A DNA stretch of 64,000 nt from Terrimonas sp. Its GTDB lineage: Bacteria > Bacteroidota > Bacteroidia > Chitinophagales > Chitinophagaceae. The stretch's first letter is position 1. Each line of letters opens with the position of its first letter. The stretch spans positions 92,020-156,019 of the forward strand of contig WGMO01000019.1 in assembly GCA_016125075.1 (NCBI GenBank). Direction: 5' to 3'. The position numbers and the translations under genes are program-made. The notes beneath the pieces were generated by a model. It had not been told where the DNA came from, made no database searches, and saw nothing but the letters and a program-made list of their open reading frames with translations. Of the stretch, positions 53,328 through 62,370 are shown in pieces.

Positions 53328-54107
53328 ATGGGAAAGTTCCAGCAATATTTACCGGATTTTGCAAAAAGGCTGATCAAACAAACAGCTTACCGGCTCTATT
53401 ATTTTACCGAATCGGTATTTATAGGGTCTATCGACAAGTATGACCCGCAGACAATCGCCATTTTCAGGAACTATCTCCGGCCAGACGCAAATTGTATAGA
53501 TATCGGTGCGCATTACGGACATATTCTCCGGGAAATGCTGAAATCCGCACCCCGGGGAAAACATTTTGCCTTTGAACCCATCCCGCATTTATATGCCGCA
53601 CTCAGCAAAAAGTTTGGCCGCCAGGTACGGGTATTCAATTATGCCCTCTCCGATACAAAAGGTACCGCCACTTTTAACCTCTTTGTTGACAAACCCGCGC
53701 TCAGCGGCTTACAGAAAAGGACGGATTATGGTGAGCAGGCCGTGGAAAATTTCACCGTTCAAACCGAACGGCTCGATGATATCATTCCACGGGATATTAA
53801 AATTGACCTGATAAAGATTGATGTTGAAGGGGCCGAACTGATCGTGCTGAAAGGGGCCCGGGAACTGCTGAAGAGAGACAAACCCATTGTGTTATTCGAA
53901 TTTGGGAAAGGCAGTGGCAGTGCCTATTCTACAAACCCTGAAGAACTCTTTGACCTCTTTGAGCACTGCGACATGGAGGTTTCCGTTATCGAATATTTCC
54001 TGAAACAACAAAAAGGATTCAGCAGGGAGGAGTTTTGCGGCCAGTATGAGAAAGGGTATAATTATTTTTTTATCGCCTATCCTGCACAGCTGATCCCATC
54101 AATATAG
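53328..54107 (+). CDS. FkbM family methyltransferase
   Basis: A 259-residue SAM-dependent methyltransferase. Motif I is ANCIDIGAHYGHILREML (near residue 54); acidic and FkbM-specific blocks follow (FAFEPIPHLYAALSKKFG, IDLIKIDVEGAELIVLKGA). The family O-methylates sugars, lipids or secondary metabolites; the substrate is unknown. The frame is open 336 nt further upstream, antisense to the SDR gene, but homology, the MGKFQQYL start and the promoter all point to ATG 53328. Confidence 0.87.
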   Translation: MGKFQQYLPDFAKRLIKQTAYRLYYFTESVFIGSIDKYDPQTIAIFRNYLRPDANCIDIGAHYGHILREMLKSAPRGKHFAFEPIPHLYAALSKKFGRQVRVFNYALSDTKGTATFNLFVDKPALSGLQKRTDYGEQAVENFTVQTERLDDIIPRDIKIDLIKIDVEGAELIVLKGARELLKRDKPIVLFEFGKGSGSAYSTNPEELFDLFEHCDMEVSVIEYFLKQQKGFSREEFCGQYEKGYNYFFIAYPAQLIPSI

Positions 54108-54113
54108 CCATAC

Positions 54114-54821
54114 ATGCCATACCGACATCTCTTTTTTGACCTTGACCATACGCTTTGGGATTTTGAAGCCAACAGCAAACAGACTTTGCAGGAGCTTTAT
54201 CTTTCCCTGGCCCTCAAAGAAAAAGGGGTGGATGACTTTGACCGGTTTCACCGGCAATACCTTTTGCACAACGACAAACTCTGGGAACGTTACCGGAACG
54301 GGTATATCAGGGTAGATGAACTTCGATGGAAGCGGATGTGGCTGACCCTGCTGGATTTCAAGATCGGCGATGAACAACTGGCCCGGCAGATGGGTGTAGT
54401 ATTTTTAGACCTGCTCCCCACCCGTAAGATACTTTTTCCCTATACCCTGGAAATATTGAATTACCTGACCGAAAAAAAATACCGGCTCCACCTGATCACG
54501 AATGGCTTTGAAAAAACCCAGTTCTCCAAACTAAAAAATTCTGGCATTGACCATTATTTTGATGCAGTCATCACCTCCGAGGGCAGCAACAGCCTGAAAC
54601 CCCATAAAGAGATTTTTGAATATGCCTTTAAGCAGACAGGGGCCTTACCGGAAGAAAGCATCATGATCGGGGATACGGTGGATGTCGATATACTCGGGGC
54701 CCAGAATGCCGGCATCGACCAGGTACATGTCAACCACATCAATAAGGAAATCATTCCGGTCAATGGAGTCCCTCCCACCTATACGGTATTTCATCTGCAG
54801 GAACTGGAATCGATCTTCTGA
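54114..54821 (+). CDS. YjjG-type HAD nucleotidase
   Basis: A 235-residue HAD hydrolase of the YjjG family, which dephosphorylates non-canonical pyrimidine nucleotides. Motif I is FFDLDHTLWDF (nucleophile D9, acid/base D11); motif II is LITNGF; the motif III Lys lies in LKPHKEIFEYAF, and motif IV is MIGDTVDVDILGAQNAG. The cap domain occupies residues 17-95. It follows the FkbM gene by 6 nt, so co-transcription is likely although no functional link is evident. Confidence 0.9.
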   Translation: MPYRHLFFDLDHTLWDFEANSKQTLQELYLSLALKEKGVDDFDRFHRQYLLHNDKLWERYRNGYIRVDELRWKRMWLTLLDFKIGDEQLARQMGVVFLDLLPTRKILFPYTLEILNYLTEKKYRLHLITNGFEKTQFSKLKNSGIDHYFDAVITSEGSNSLKPHKEIFEYAFKQTGALPEESIMIGDTVDVDILGAQNAGIDQVHVNHINKEIIPVNGVPPTYTVFHLQELESIF

Positions 54822-54857
54822 ACCGGGATTGGTTCCGGATAATCTATAAAGGGAGTA

Positions 54858-55514
54858 TTACCATTCGGCTATGACCGTAACACCACCCTTGGGCTGATCA
54901 CCGATCTTTATTTTGATTTTCGCATCCAGCGGAAGCAAAAGATCAACCCGTGATCCAAATCGGATAAATCCCATTTCATCGGTCTGTTTCACCTCCATAC
55001 CCGGCTTCAGATAATTGATGATCCGCCTGGCAAGTGCGCCGGCAATCTGTTTGGTCAGCAGTTCCTTATCCCCTTTCTTATACACCACGGTATGCCTTTC
55101 ATTATCCGTTGATGATTTAGGATGCCAGGCCACCAGGTATTTTCCTTTATGATATTCACTATACACCACTTCGCCAGTAACCGGATTTCGGTTAACATGT
55201 ACATTGAGCGGGCTCATAAATATGGAAACCTGTATCCGACGGTCGCTGAAATATTCATCGGCCGCTACTTCTTCGATGGCCACTACTTTCCCATCGGCCG
55301 GTGCCACAATTGCCTGTTCGCTGATGGTTAACTGGCGATGCGGGACCCTGAAAAAAGAAATCACAAATACCAGCAATGCAGCAGTTGCAAAGAAAATAAT
55401 CCAGCTGAGCCAGGGGGAGTAAAAACTGAGAAAATAAAAGGATAAGAGGTTAAAGAGACCAAACAAGATGGTACTCCAGGCAATGATCGTATATCCTTCC
55501 TTATGTATGGTCAT
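54858..55514 (-). CDS. psd: Phosphatidylserine decarboxylase family protein
   Basis: A 218-residue short-type PSD that makes phosphatidylethanolamine from phosphatidylserine in the inner membrane. Two N-terminal helices (about 8-25, 32-50) precede APADGKVVAIEEV and SIFMSPLNVHVNRNPVTGEV. The self-cleavage site is F-G-S in GFIRFGSRVDLLLP; the Ser becomes the pyruvoyl group. It is 74 nt downstream of cdsA on the same strand, consistent with a phospholipid operon. Confidence 0.93.
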   Translation of the reverse strand: MTIHKEGYTIIAWSTILFGLFNLLSFYFLSFYSPWLSWIIFFATAALLVFVISFFRVPHRQLTISEQAIVAPADGKVVAIEEVAADEYFSDRRIQVSIFMSPLNVHVNRNPVTGEVVYSEYHKGKYLVAWHPKSSTDNERHTVVYKKGDKELLTKQIAGALARRIINYLKPGMEVKQTDEMGFIRFGSRVDLLLPLDAKIKIKIGDQPKGGVTVIAEW

Positions 55515-55588
55515 CTTTTTACTTTAAAGTGGTAAAGGTAAGAATTTGTGAATGCTCATAAATTTTCAGGGAGGTAAATACTTACGGT

Positions 55589-56293
55589 CTACTGTAAAAG
55601 AAAATGAATATAAATCCATACGCAGGGAACCGCCAGTAAAAGGGAATCAAACCGGTCAAGGAAACCACCATGCCCCGGCATGAATCGGCCGCTGTCTTTT
55701 ACACCCGCCATTCTTTTGATCTTCGATTCTAAAAGGTCGCCGATCGTACCAAACACTGCACAGGATGCCGAAATAATGGCTGCATCTTTTACGGTCATGG
55801 ATTGGCTGAAATAGGCCACCCCTGAAATCACCAGTACTGACAAAAAGATACCACCGATGGTACCTTCCCATGTTTTTTTGGGAGAGATCTTCGTTAAAGG
55901 GGTTTTGCCTAACCATGAACCCACCAGGTAGGCCATGGTATCATTGATCCAGATCGAAGCGATGATCGCAATGGGGACATAGGCCAGCCAGGCAAAAACA
56001 GCAATATCAACGCCATTCCAGGCGCCCGTACCTGTATAACTGATCATTCCAAGATCAATCATCATCAGGCAGGGCAGGGTGATATAAAGGATCCCCCATA
56101 AAGACCGTGTGATAAAGTTGTTGGGGTCAATCAGTTTCATGAGTTTAATAAACTCCCACCAGCAACCAAAATGAATGACCGAGAATAAAATAATAAAACT
56201 CCACGCGTTCCATAAAATTCCTAGCAACATAACAGCAGCAAAAATGACGGCCGTTAATGCCCTGACCCTGAAAACCTGGAGGTTAAATGCCAT
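55589..56293 (-). CDS. cdsA: Phosphatidate cytidylyltransferase
   Basis: A 234-residue integral membrane enzyme that makes CDP-diacylglycerol. The CDS signature is complete: SKIKRMAGVKDSGRFMPGHG near residues 189-208, followed by GFLDRFDSLL. About six to seven helices are predicted. It is somewhat shorter than the E. coli enzyme at the N-terminus, as usual for this phylum. It is 4 nt downstream of the CPBP gene and followed by psd. Confidence 0.93.
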   Translation of the reverse strand: MAFNLQVFRVRALTAVIFAAVMLLGILWNAWSFIILFSVIHFGCWWEFIKLMKLIDPNNFITRSLWGILYITLPCLMMIDLGMISYTGTGAWNGVDIAVFAWLAYVPIAIIASIWINDTMAYLVGSWLGKTPLTKISPKKTWEGTIGGIFLSVLVISGVAYFSQSMTVKDAAIISASCAVFGTIGDLLESKIKRMAGVKDSGRFMPGHGGFLDRFDSLLLAVPCVWIYIHFLLQ

Positions 56294-56297
56294 TCGC

Positions 56298-57254
56298 TTA
56301 CATTATAAAGGGGTTATCCGGTCGTTTATCATTTGCATACACCTTTTCAAAACTTGTTGTGGATCGTCTCTTCATCCAAATAATGATACCCACCACCGCG
56401 ACAAGACTGATGATACCCTGTACAGCGATGGAAGCACCTTTCAAACCCACAGCCGCATCATCCCTGATCATGGCTGGATTAAAATAGGTCAGTACCACAA
56501 TCAGTCCATCATAAAAAAAATGGGCCAGGATAGAAGCCCATAAGCTACCGCTATACCAGTAGATAGCTCCTAATAAGATCCCCAGCATCATCCTGGGCAG
56601 GAAACCGAAAAATTGCATGTGGATGGCTGAAAATATAAAGGCAGCTGTTACGATGCCCGCCCAGGGGTTTTTGTACCACCGGATAAAAAGCCTTTGCAGG
56701 ACCCCCCGGAAAAATAACTCCTCCCCTACACCGGCAAACACCGCGATAAAAACAAGATTGACCAGCAACTGGCTGATATTATGTTTTCCCAGCATGAATT
56801 CTACCTGCTGACTGGCTGCATCTTCCATTTCCTTCATCCATTGATAGGTCCCCCCGGGAATCGGAATTTCCTGGTTGAGCATACCCAGCCAACCGGCCAG
56901 GGGAACGGCTACCACCAGGAGCAGGACTGCGGCAAGATAGAACTGTGGATTCGTTTGGGTACGCAATCCCAGGTATTGCAGGGGAGCCGGATCTGAAAAA
57001 TAAGCAAAGAGGAAAACAGGTATCAAAAAAAGGCTCAGGAACTGAATCAGCAGCATTCCCCGGATAAAAACGAGGGTCTGGGGATTTTGATAATCCCATT
57101 TTGAACTGTCAGCGAGATCATACACACTTATACCGGTCATAGAAGACAATACCAGGGTGCCCACAAAAGAAAAGACGAGAAAAATGCCAAAGGCCATCCC
57201 GATAAACAGCAAGATCTGGCTCCAGACTGGCCGGTATTTTAAATATGCATGCAT
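56298..57254 (-). CDS. CPBP family intramembrane glutamic protease
   Basis: A 318-residue membrane protein of the CPBP/Rce1-like (Abi) family. The motifs are GVGEELFFRGVLQ (EExxxR), then FSAIHMQFFG and ASILAHFFYDG with the conserved histidines. About eight helices are predicted. Roles include prenyl-protein processing or bacteriocin immunity; the substrate here is unknown. ATG 57254 (MHAYLKYRP) is chosen over ATG 57296, since the minus-strand promoter -7 element at 57294-57301 would start transcription after 57296. Confidence 0.9.
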   Translation of the reverse strand: MHAYLKYRPVWSQILLFIGMAFGIFLVFSFVGTLVLSSMTGISVYDLADSSKWDYQNPQTLVFIRGMLLIQFLSLFLIPVFLFAYFSDPAPLQYLGLRTQTNPQFYLAAVLLLVVAVPLAGWLGMLNQEIPIPGGTYQWMKEMEDAASQQVEFMLGKHNISQLLVNLVFIAVFAGVGEELFFRGVLQRLFIRWYKNPWAGIVTAAFIFSAIHMQFFGFLPRMMLGILLGAIYWYSGSLWASILAHFFYDGLIVVLTYFNPAMIRDDAAVGLKGASIAVQGIISLVAVVGIIIWMKRRSTTSFEKVYANDKRPDNPFIM

Positions 57255-57279
57255 ACTGGTAACTCCCGTTTTTTGATTG

Positions 57280-57287
57280 TAAATTTG
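57280..57287 (+). promoter_or_regulatory. -7 promoter element of dusB
   Basis: TAAATTTG, a full match. Transcription would start near 57294, a leader of about 53 nt to ATG 57347. It faces the CPBP -7 element across 6 nt. Confidence 0.55.
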
Positions 57288-57293
57288 CAGGTT

Positions 57294-57301
57294 CAAATGT
57301 A
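57294..57301 (-). promoter_or_regulatory. -7 promoter element of the CPBP-cdsA-psd run
   Basis: Reads TACATTTG on the minus strand, a full match. Transcription would start near 57287, a leader of about 33 nt to ATG 57254. Confidence 0.55.
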
Positions 57302-57346
57302 ATTATCAATTCATAATAATTGATGATTAATTAAGCTGGTAATCAA

Positions 57347-58384
57347 ATGGTAAAGATCGGTAACATAACACTTTCTTCCTTCCCGCTCTTACTCGCCCCC
57401 ATGGAGGACGTGAGTGATCCGCCATTCCGTGCTGTTTGCAAGGATAATGGTGCCGACCTGATGTATACTGAGTTTATCAGCAGCGAAGGTTTGATCCGGG
57501 ATGCCATCAAAAGCAGGAAGAAACTCGACATCTTCGATTATGAACGCCCCGTTGGTATCCAGATATTTGGTGGTGATGAGGAAAGCCTGTCGCTGGCCGC
57601 CAGGATCGTAGAAGTTACCCAACCCGACCTGTTGGATATCAATTTTGGCTGCCCGGTAAAAAAAGTAGCGCTTAAAGGTGCAGGGGCCGGTGTTTTGAAA
57701 GACATAGACCTGATGGTACGGCTTACAGCAGCAGTGGTGAAATCAACATCCCTGCCGGTTACGGTTAAAACAAGGTTAGGCTGGGATGATCAAACAAAAA
57801 ACATTGAAGAAGTAGCTGAGCGTCTTCAGGATGTCGGCATCAGGGCACTTGCCATTCATGGCCGTACCCGTACCCAGATGTATAAAGGAGAGGCCGACTG
57901 GACCCTGATCGGGAAGGTGAAAAATAATCCCCGTATACAAATTCCCATTTTTGGGAATGGAGATATTGACAGTCCTGAAAAAGCGGTCGCTTATAAAAAC
58001 CGGTATGGGGTGGATGGCATCATGATCGGTCGTGCCGCAATCGGGTACCCCTGGATTTTTAATGAGATCAAACATTTTATCAAAACAGGCGAACACCTGG
58101 ATCCCCCAACGATAGAAGACAGGGTTGCTGTTTGCCGGAAACATTTGTACAAATCAGTTGAGTGGAAAGGACCGGTTGTCGGCATCAATGAAATGCGCAG
58201 GCATTATGCTAACTACCTGAAAGGCTTACCCAACATCAAGGAATACCGCAACCGGCTGGTCACCATCCGGGAGGTGGAAGAAATTGATCAGGTATTGAAC
58301 GAAGTAGTAGAAAAATACCAGGGTTTTGCTTTTGAAAAGACCGCCATCGAACTGATCGACTATCACCAGAAATGCCCGGTATAA
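57347..58384 (+). CDS. dusB: tRNA dihydrouridine synthase DusB
   Basis: A 345-residue FMN enzyme that reduces uridines in the tRNA D-loop. The TIM barrel begins LLLAPMEDVSDPPFRAVC. The catalytic Cys is in LLDINFGCPVKKV near residue 100. FMN contacts include VTVKTRLGWD, LAIHGRTRTQMYKG and DGIMIGRAAIGYPWIF. The C-terminal helical tRNA-binding domain covers about 245-340. Length and motifs fit DusB rather than DusA. Confidence 0.95.
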   Translation: MVKIGNITLSSFPLLLAPMEDVSDPPFRAVCKDNGADLMYTEFISSEGLIRDAIKSRKKLDIFDYERPVGIQIFGGDEESLSLAARIVEVTQPDLLDINFGCPVKKVALKGAGAGVLKDIDLMVRLTAAVVKSTSLPVTVKTRLGWDDQTKNIEEVAERLQDVGIRALAIHGRTRTQMYKGEADWTLIGKVKNNPRIQIPIFGNGDIDSPEKAVAYKNRYGVDGIMIGRAAIGYPWIFNEIKHFIKTGEHLDPPTIEDRVAVCRKHLYKSVEWKGPVVGINEMRRHYANYLKGLPNIKEYRNRLVTIREVEEIDQVLNEVVEKYQGFAFEKTAIELIDYHQKCPV

Positions 58385-58392
58385 GATTGGTA

Positions 58393-58638
58393 TCAGCCGG
58401 ATCGTCGCCGTAAAGTCCTGAACCATCCCAGTACCGACACCAGGAACCAAACCCCTTCCAGGATCACAAAGGGCCAGTACCCAATTCGCCAGGAGGCATA
58501 ACAGGCCAGACCGGCACCGCCAATATTGAGGAGGAAAAACAATTGACCGTCACGGGGTATCATCCGGAAGGTATTACCAAAATATGCGATCAGGATCAGC
58601 CCGACACCAATTGCGCCAATGATATCATTTTCATTCAT
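58393..58638 (-). CDS. CBU_0592-type small membrane protein
   Basis: An 81-residue protein with three predicted helices (about 7-23, 33-48, 55-73) and the pattern DIIGAIGVGLILIAYFGN then FLLNIGGAGLACYASW, matching the CBU_0592 family of unknown function. Its ATG overlaps the stop of the upstream membrane gene by 4 nt, so the two are probably made together. Confidence 0.8.
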   Translation of the reverse strand: MNENDIIGAIGVGLILIAYFGNTFRMIPRDGQLFFLLNIGGAGLACYASWRIGYWPFVILEGVWFLVSVLGWFRTLRRRSG

Positions 58639-59177
58639 GATTTTATCAATGTCCTGATCTGTTTTTCATACACCCTGCCCCTTTTCTCTGCAAAAGAATC
58701 AGCGGACAATGCCAATAAAGCCATGATAGCAAGGGTAAGGCCGAATCCTTTCCAGAATAAAGCTTTTGTACTTAAGAAGGGGAGCGCTGTTCGGAAATAA
58801 ATGAAGAGCCCAAGCCCCGCCAGCAATAATACGATCTCAGCATAACGAATAATGACAAAATTTGTCATCACAGTTTTCATTCTGGGGCCCTCCTCATTTT
58901 TTACAAATCCAACAGGGTCAAGACCCATTTTGTAGGCAGTATCCATGCGTTGCTGGTCACTTCGTGCATAAACGGTATATCCGACAATGGCCATCAGTAA
59001 GCCCAGGACAAACAAGGGAATAGCCGCCCCTTTGAAAAAAGAAGGATTCGTCCTGATAAAAAAGAAAAATATGACAGAAAGGACCAGAGCTGAAATCCCG
59101 AGCAGTATAAACAGAAGGCTCTCCTGTTTTTCGGCCATAAAATATTTATGGATAAAAGAAAAGTCCTGTTGATTCAT
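58635..59177 (-). CDS. Hypothetical four-helix membrane protein
   Basis: A 180-residue protein with four predicted helices (about 18-39, 48-70, 108-129, 138-158) and soluble loops containing SDQQRMDTAYKMG. No named domain is recognised. It is translationally coupled (4-nt overlap) to the CBU_0592-type gene. A shorter start at ATG 59138 is possible, but the HKYF-x-x-EKQESLLF segment before helix 1 looks conserved, so ATG 59177 is used. Confidence 0.72.
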   Translation of the reverse strand: MNQQDFSFIHKYFMAEKQESLLFILLGISALVLSVIFFFFIRTNPSFFKGAAIPLFVLGLLMAIVGYTVYARSDQQRMDTAYKMGLDPVGFVKNEEGPRMKTVMTNFVIIRYAEIVLLLAGLGLFIYFRTALPFLSTKALFWKGFGLTLAIMALLALSADSFAEKRGRVYEKQIRTLIKS

Positions 59178-59202
59178 ATGGGCTATTTACACCAAAAGGT
59201 AA

Positions 59203-59907
59203 TCATTTTTTTACCGCCCCCACCACGGTCTCACTCAGGGGAGAAACCGAAGGTTCAAAGTAAGCAGTAAGCATCCCTTCTTCATTGACCAGGTATTTTG
59301 TAAAATTCCATACAGGTGCCCGGTCATTCCAGCCATTGTATTGCTTATCGGTGAGCCACCTGAATACCGGGTTCTGTTCTTCACCTCTCCGGACACTACT
59401 CTTTTTGGCCAGGGGGAAACTCACCCCAAAATTCAGGCGGCAGAACTTCGCGATCTCCTCGTCGGAACCTTTTTCCTGTTCTTTGAAATCGTTCGCGGGA
59501 AAACCAATCACGACCAGTTTATCCTTGTATGTTTCATACAGTTGCTGCAGGTCATCATACTGTGCAGTATAGCCGCAATCGGAGGCCGTATTCACGAGTA
59601 GCACTTTCTTACCTTTATAGGCACTGAGCGGTAAGGGGTCCCCGTTATTCTGTACAAGGGTGAGATCATAAAAAGAGTGGGGCGCCCTGACCTGCTTTTC
59701 GTTTTTCAATACCCGGTCATGCCTCCCGAATAGTTGGGTGATCCCCGTTAATGCCGGGTAAAAAGCTTTTAGTATTTTTTGTCTTATAGTCATATCTGCA
59801 GAATTTCTGTTCACCACGGCAACATAACCGGCGATTGCGATGGCCAGCATCATGAAAACAATACCCAGCCTTTTTAGTTGCACAAAAAAGCCCTTCTTTT
59901 TTTTCAT
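59203..59907 (-). CDS. Membrane-anchored glutathione peroxidase family protein
   Basis: A 234-residue thiol peroxidase with an N-terminal membrane helix (about 13-32) and a 45-residue linker before the GPx domain. Catalytic Cys111 is in NTASDCGYTAQY; VIGFPANDFKEQEKG and VWNFTKYLVNEEG are the family blocks. It probably reduces lipid or organic peroxides at the membrane. Its ATG overlaps the aldehyde dehydrogenase stop by 4 nt, linking peroxide and aldehyde detoxification. Confidence 0.92.
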   Translation of the reverse strand: MKKKKGFFVQLKRLGIVFMMLAIAIAGYVAVVNRNSADMTIRQKILKAFYPALTGITQLFGRHDRVLKNEKQVRAPHSFYDLTLVQNNGDPLPLSAYKGKKVLLVNTASDCGYTAQYDDLQQLYETYKDKLVVIGFPANDFKEQEKGSDEEIAKFCRLNFGVSFPLAKKSSVRRGEEQNPVFRWLTDKQYNGWNDRAPVWNFTKYLVNEEGMLTAYFEPSVSPLSETVVGAVKK

Positions 59908-61280
59908 CGGATCACCTTTTTGAAAAGTTTCAACTTTCCCTTTAAAGGCGGGTATTTGACCGCAGGATCGAACCAGGTGGGTGTTTTCATCACCGCTTTT
60001 TTATGGGTGAACGTGTCGAAGGAATATTTTCCGTGATATTGACCGGTCCCGCTAAAGCCACGGCCCCCAAAGGGCAGATGGTGGTTGGTGAGGTGCCAGC
60101 TGGCATTATTGATACAACCACCCCCAAACGCTACAGCGTCCAGCCATTCCTTTTCTTTCCTGACAGAAGATGTGAAAACATAAAAGGCAAGAGGGTTCGC
60201 ATGACGGTCAATAATTGCTTTGGCTTCCCGGGTTGTTGAAAAAGACAGGATGGGAAGGATCGGACCAAAAATTTCCTCCTGCATGACCGGGTCTTCCAGG
60301 GAGGGCTGGTCCAGCAGGGTGGGTTCCATAAACAGGTCTTCCCGGTTATGCCGGCCGCCGGCGATAATGTTACTCCCGGAAAGATAGGCTGCTAACCGGT
60401 CAAATTGTTTCGTGTTGACGATCCTGCCATACCCGTAATTTTCTTCCGGCCTTTCACCAAAAAACTGAAGCAGGGTTTCTTTCAAAGCGTTGATCAGTTC
60501 TTCTTTTTTCGATGCATGCACTAGGATATAATCGGGTGCCACACACATCTGGCCGGCATTGGAAAACTTGGTGACCGCAATTCGCTTTGCAGCCACTTTT
60601 ATATGGGCATCACTTTCCACAACACAAGGGCTTTTGCCACCTAGCTCCAGGGTCACGGGCACCAGTCGTTCAGCAGCCATTTTATAAATGATCCTGCCAA
60701 CCGCAGTGCTGCCGGTATAGAAAACATGGTCAAACGAAAAATGATTCATCATTTCCGGAATCACAGTGGCACCCTCCCCTTCCACGCATAAAATATATTC
60801 CGGGCTAAAATTTTCATCGATGATCTTTTTCATCAAAGCAGCAGTCGACGGCGAAAATTCACTGGCCTTTAATACTGCGCAATTACCGGCTGCTATCGCC
60901 CCGACCAGCGGATTAAAGAGCAGTTGTAAAGGATAATTCCAGGGGCCGATGATCAGGACGACGCCTAAGGGTTCCTTCAGGATACGACTGGAAGAAGGCA
61001 GGTTCAGTAAATTCGTCGACTTCCTTTCAGGCTGCATCCAGCGATGCAGTTTTTTGATCGCGGTACTGATCTCCGCAATAACGATACCGATCTCTGTTAC
61101 CCAAACCTCTTCAGGGGTTTTTTTAAGGTCCTTATACAGGGCTTCGTTGATGGCTTGTTCATGTTGCAGTAAGACATGCTTCAATTTGATCAACTGTTCC
61201 TTCCTGAAGGAATAAGACCTTGTTTTTCCACTGTCATAAAAATCGCGCAGGGCCATCAATGCTGCAGGTGTCACTTTCAT
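59904..61280 (-). CDS. Aldehyde dehydrogenase (ALDH3-like)
   Basis: A 458-residue NAD(P)-dependent aldehyde dehydrogenase of the short ALDH3 type, which oxidises fatty or aromatic aldehydes. Catalytic Glu lies in TLELGGKSPC (near residue 200) and nucleophile Cys in FSNAGQMCVAPDYILV (near residue 235); the cofactor motif FYTGSTAVGR is present. ATG 61280 begins the conserved domain. The frame is open to 61532 but there overlaps the thioredoxin-like gene. It is 13 nt after that gene and overlaps the GPx gene. Confidence 0.93.
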   Translation of the reverse strand: MKVTPAALMALRDFYDSGKTRSYSFRKEQLIKLKHVLLQHEQAINEALYKDLKKTPEEVWVTEIGIVIAEISTAIKKLHRWMQPERKSTNLLNLPSSSRILKEPLGVVLIIGPWNYPLQLLFNPLVGAIAAGNCAVLKASEFSPSTAALMKKIIDENFSPEYILCVEGEGATVIPEMMNHFSFDHVFYTGSTAVGRIIYKMAAERLVPVTLELGGKSPCVVESDAHIKVAAKRIAVTKFSNAGQMCVAPDYILVHASKKEELINALKETLLQFFGERPEENYGYGRIVNTKQFDRLAAYLSGSNIIAGGRHNREDLFMEPTLLDQPSLEDPVMQEEIFGPILPILSFSTTREAKAIIDRHANPLAFYVFTSSVRKEKEWLDAVAFGGGCINNASWHLTNHHLPFGGRGFSGTGQYHGKYSFDTFTHKKAVMKTPTWFDPAVKYPPLKGKLKLFKKVIR

Positions 61281-61293
61281 ATATTTGATATAT

Positions 61294-61851
61294 TCAGTTT
61301 TTCCATTTGATATTACAACCAATCCCGGGTCGTTGTTCCGGTGGAACCAGTAATCCGGCGAGCAGGCAATCAAGTGCTTTCCTGATATCCCTCCCGGTAA
61401 CCGGTATGCCATTCCCGGGTCTTGAATCATCCAGCTGCCCACGGTAAACAAGATGCAAATGCTGATCATAGAGGAAAAAGTCAGGCGTGCAGGCCGCTTC
61501 ATAATTTTTTGCCACCTCCTGCGTCTCATCAAAAAGATAAGGAAAGGGATAACCCTGTGCCATAGCCGTTTCCTTCATTTTATCCGGGCTGTCATCCGGG
61601 TAACTGACCACATCGTTGGAACTGATAGCAATGAAACCAACCCCTTTTGGAAAATAATCCCTGGCAAGCTGCACCAATTGAGGGTTCACCTGTACCACAA
61701 AGGGACAATGATTGCAGATAAACATGATAAGCGTGGCCATTTCCCCCTTCAACTCCCGTAGCGAGTATTGATTACCCGAAACCGTATCGGGCAAAGAAAA
61801 ATCAAAGGCCGGTGTGCCCAGTGCCACCATGTTTGATAAAGTTCTTGCCAT
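61294..61851 (-). CDS. Thioredoxin-like (AhpC/TSA-type) protein
   Basis: A 185-residue cytosolic redoxin. FDFSLPDTVSGNQYSLRELKG opens the fold, and the redox-active CNHC sits in LIMFICNHCPFVVQVNP (near residues 46-49). The later AACTPDFFLYDQ is the cis-proline loop and IGCNIKW the C-terminal signature of this subgroup. No signal peptide. It heads the operon with aldehyde dehydrogenase and glutathione peroxidase and may supply them with electrons (inference). TAACTTTA just before the ATG is a near-match -7 element. Confidence 0.88.
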   Translation of the reverse strand: MARTLSNMVALGTPAFDFSLPDTVSGNQYSLRELKGEMATLIMFICNHCPFVVQVNPQLVQLARDYFPKGVGFIAISSNDVVSYPDDSPDKMKETAMAQGYPFPYLFDETQEVAKNYEAACTPDFFLYDQHLHLVYRGQLDDSRPGNGIPVTGRDIRKALDCLLAGLLVPPEQRPGIGCNIKWKN

Positions 61852-61930
61852 CCCATAAAGTTAAAGCAATTGCCGCTCAGGCATTACAATTCCGGGTTTT
61901 GTAAAAAACAAAATTCTACCTTCGGGGCTT

Positions 61931-62368
61931 ATGACGGATGATTATTACATGATGCTGGCATTAAAAGAAGCAAAAAAAGCCTTTGAAGACGAGGAGATCC
62001 CCATTGGTGCCATAGTGGTTCTGAATGAAAAAGTGATTGCCCGGGGGCATAATATGACGGAAAAACTGAATGACCCTACTGCCCACGCCGAAATGATCGC
62101 ACTGACATCTGCCTTTAATTATTTAGGCAGTAAATATTTACCCGAAGCAACCCTTTATGTTACAATAGAACCCTGCCTGATGTGTGCCGGGGCCTTATAC
62201 TGGAGTAAGATTGGGAAAATTGTCTGGGGCGCCGATGATGAAAAAAACGGGCACAAAAGAATCACCGGAACCACATGGCCCTTTCACCAAAAAACAGAAA
62301 TCGTAAAAGGTGTTTTAAAAGAAGAATGCGCCTTGCTGTTGCAAACTTTCTTTAAAAAAAAGCGGTAG
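61931..62368 (+). CDS. tadA: tRNA adenosine deaminase TadA / nucleoside deaminase
   Basis: A 145-residue zinc deaminase that converts A34 to inosine in tRNA-Arg. The motifs are HAEM (PTAHAEMIALTSA, near residue 53) and PCxxC (TIEPCLMCAGALYWSKI). The size fits TadA. TACCTTCG, one base off the -7 consensus, precedes the ATG by 6 nt. The stop is 2 nt from the stop of the convergent DUF1080 gene. Confidence 0.92.
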   Translation: MTDDYYMMLALKEAKKAFEDEEIPIGAIVVLNEKVIARGHNMTEKLNDPTAHAEMIALTSAFNYLGSKYLPEATLYVTIEPCLMCAGALYWSKIGKIVWGADDEKNGHKRITGTTWPFHQKTEIVKGVLKEECALLLQTFFKKKR

Positions 62369-62370
62369 GC

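Noticed and set aside
61281..61532. N-terminal extension of the aldehyde dehydrogenase
   Set aside because: It overlaps the thioredoxin-like gene in another frame and carries no conserved ALDH sequence.
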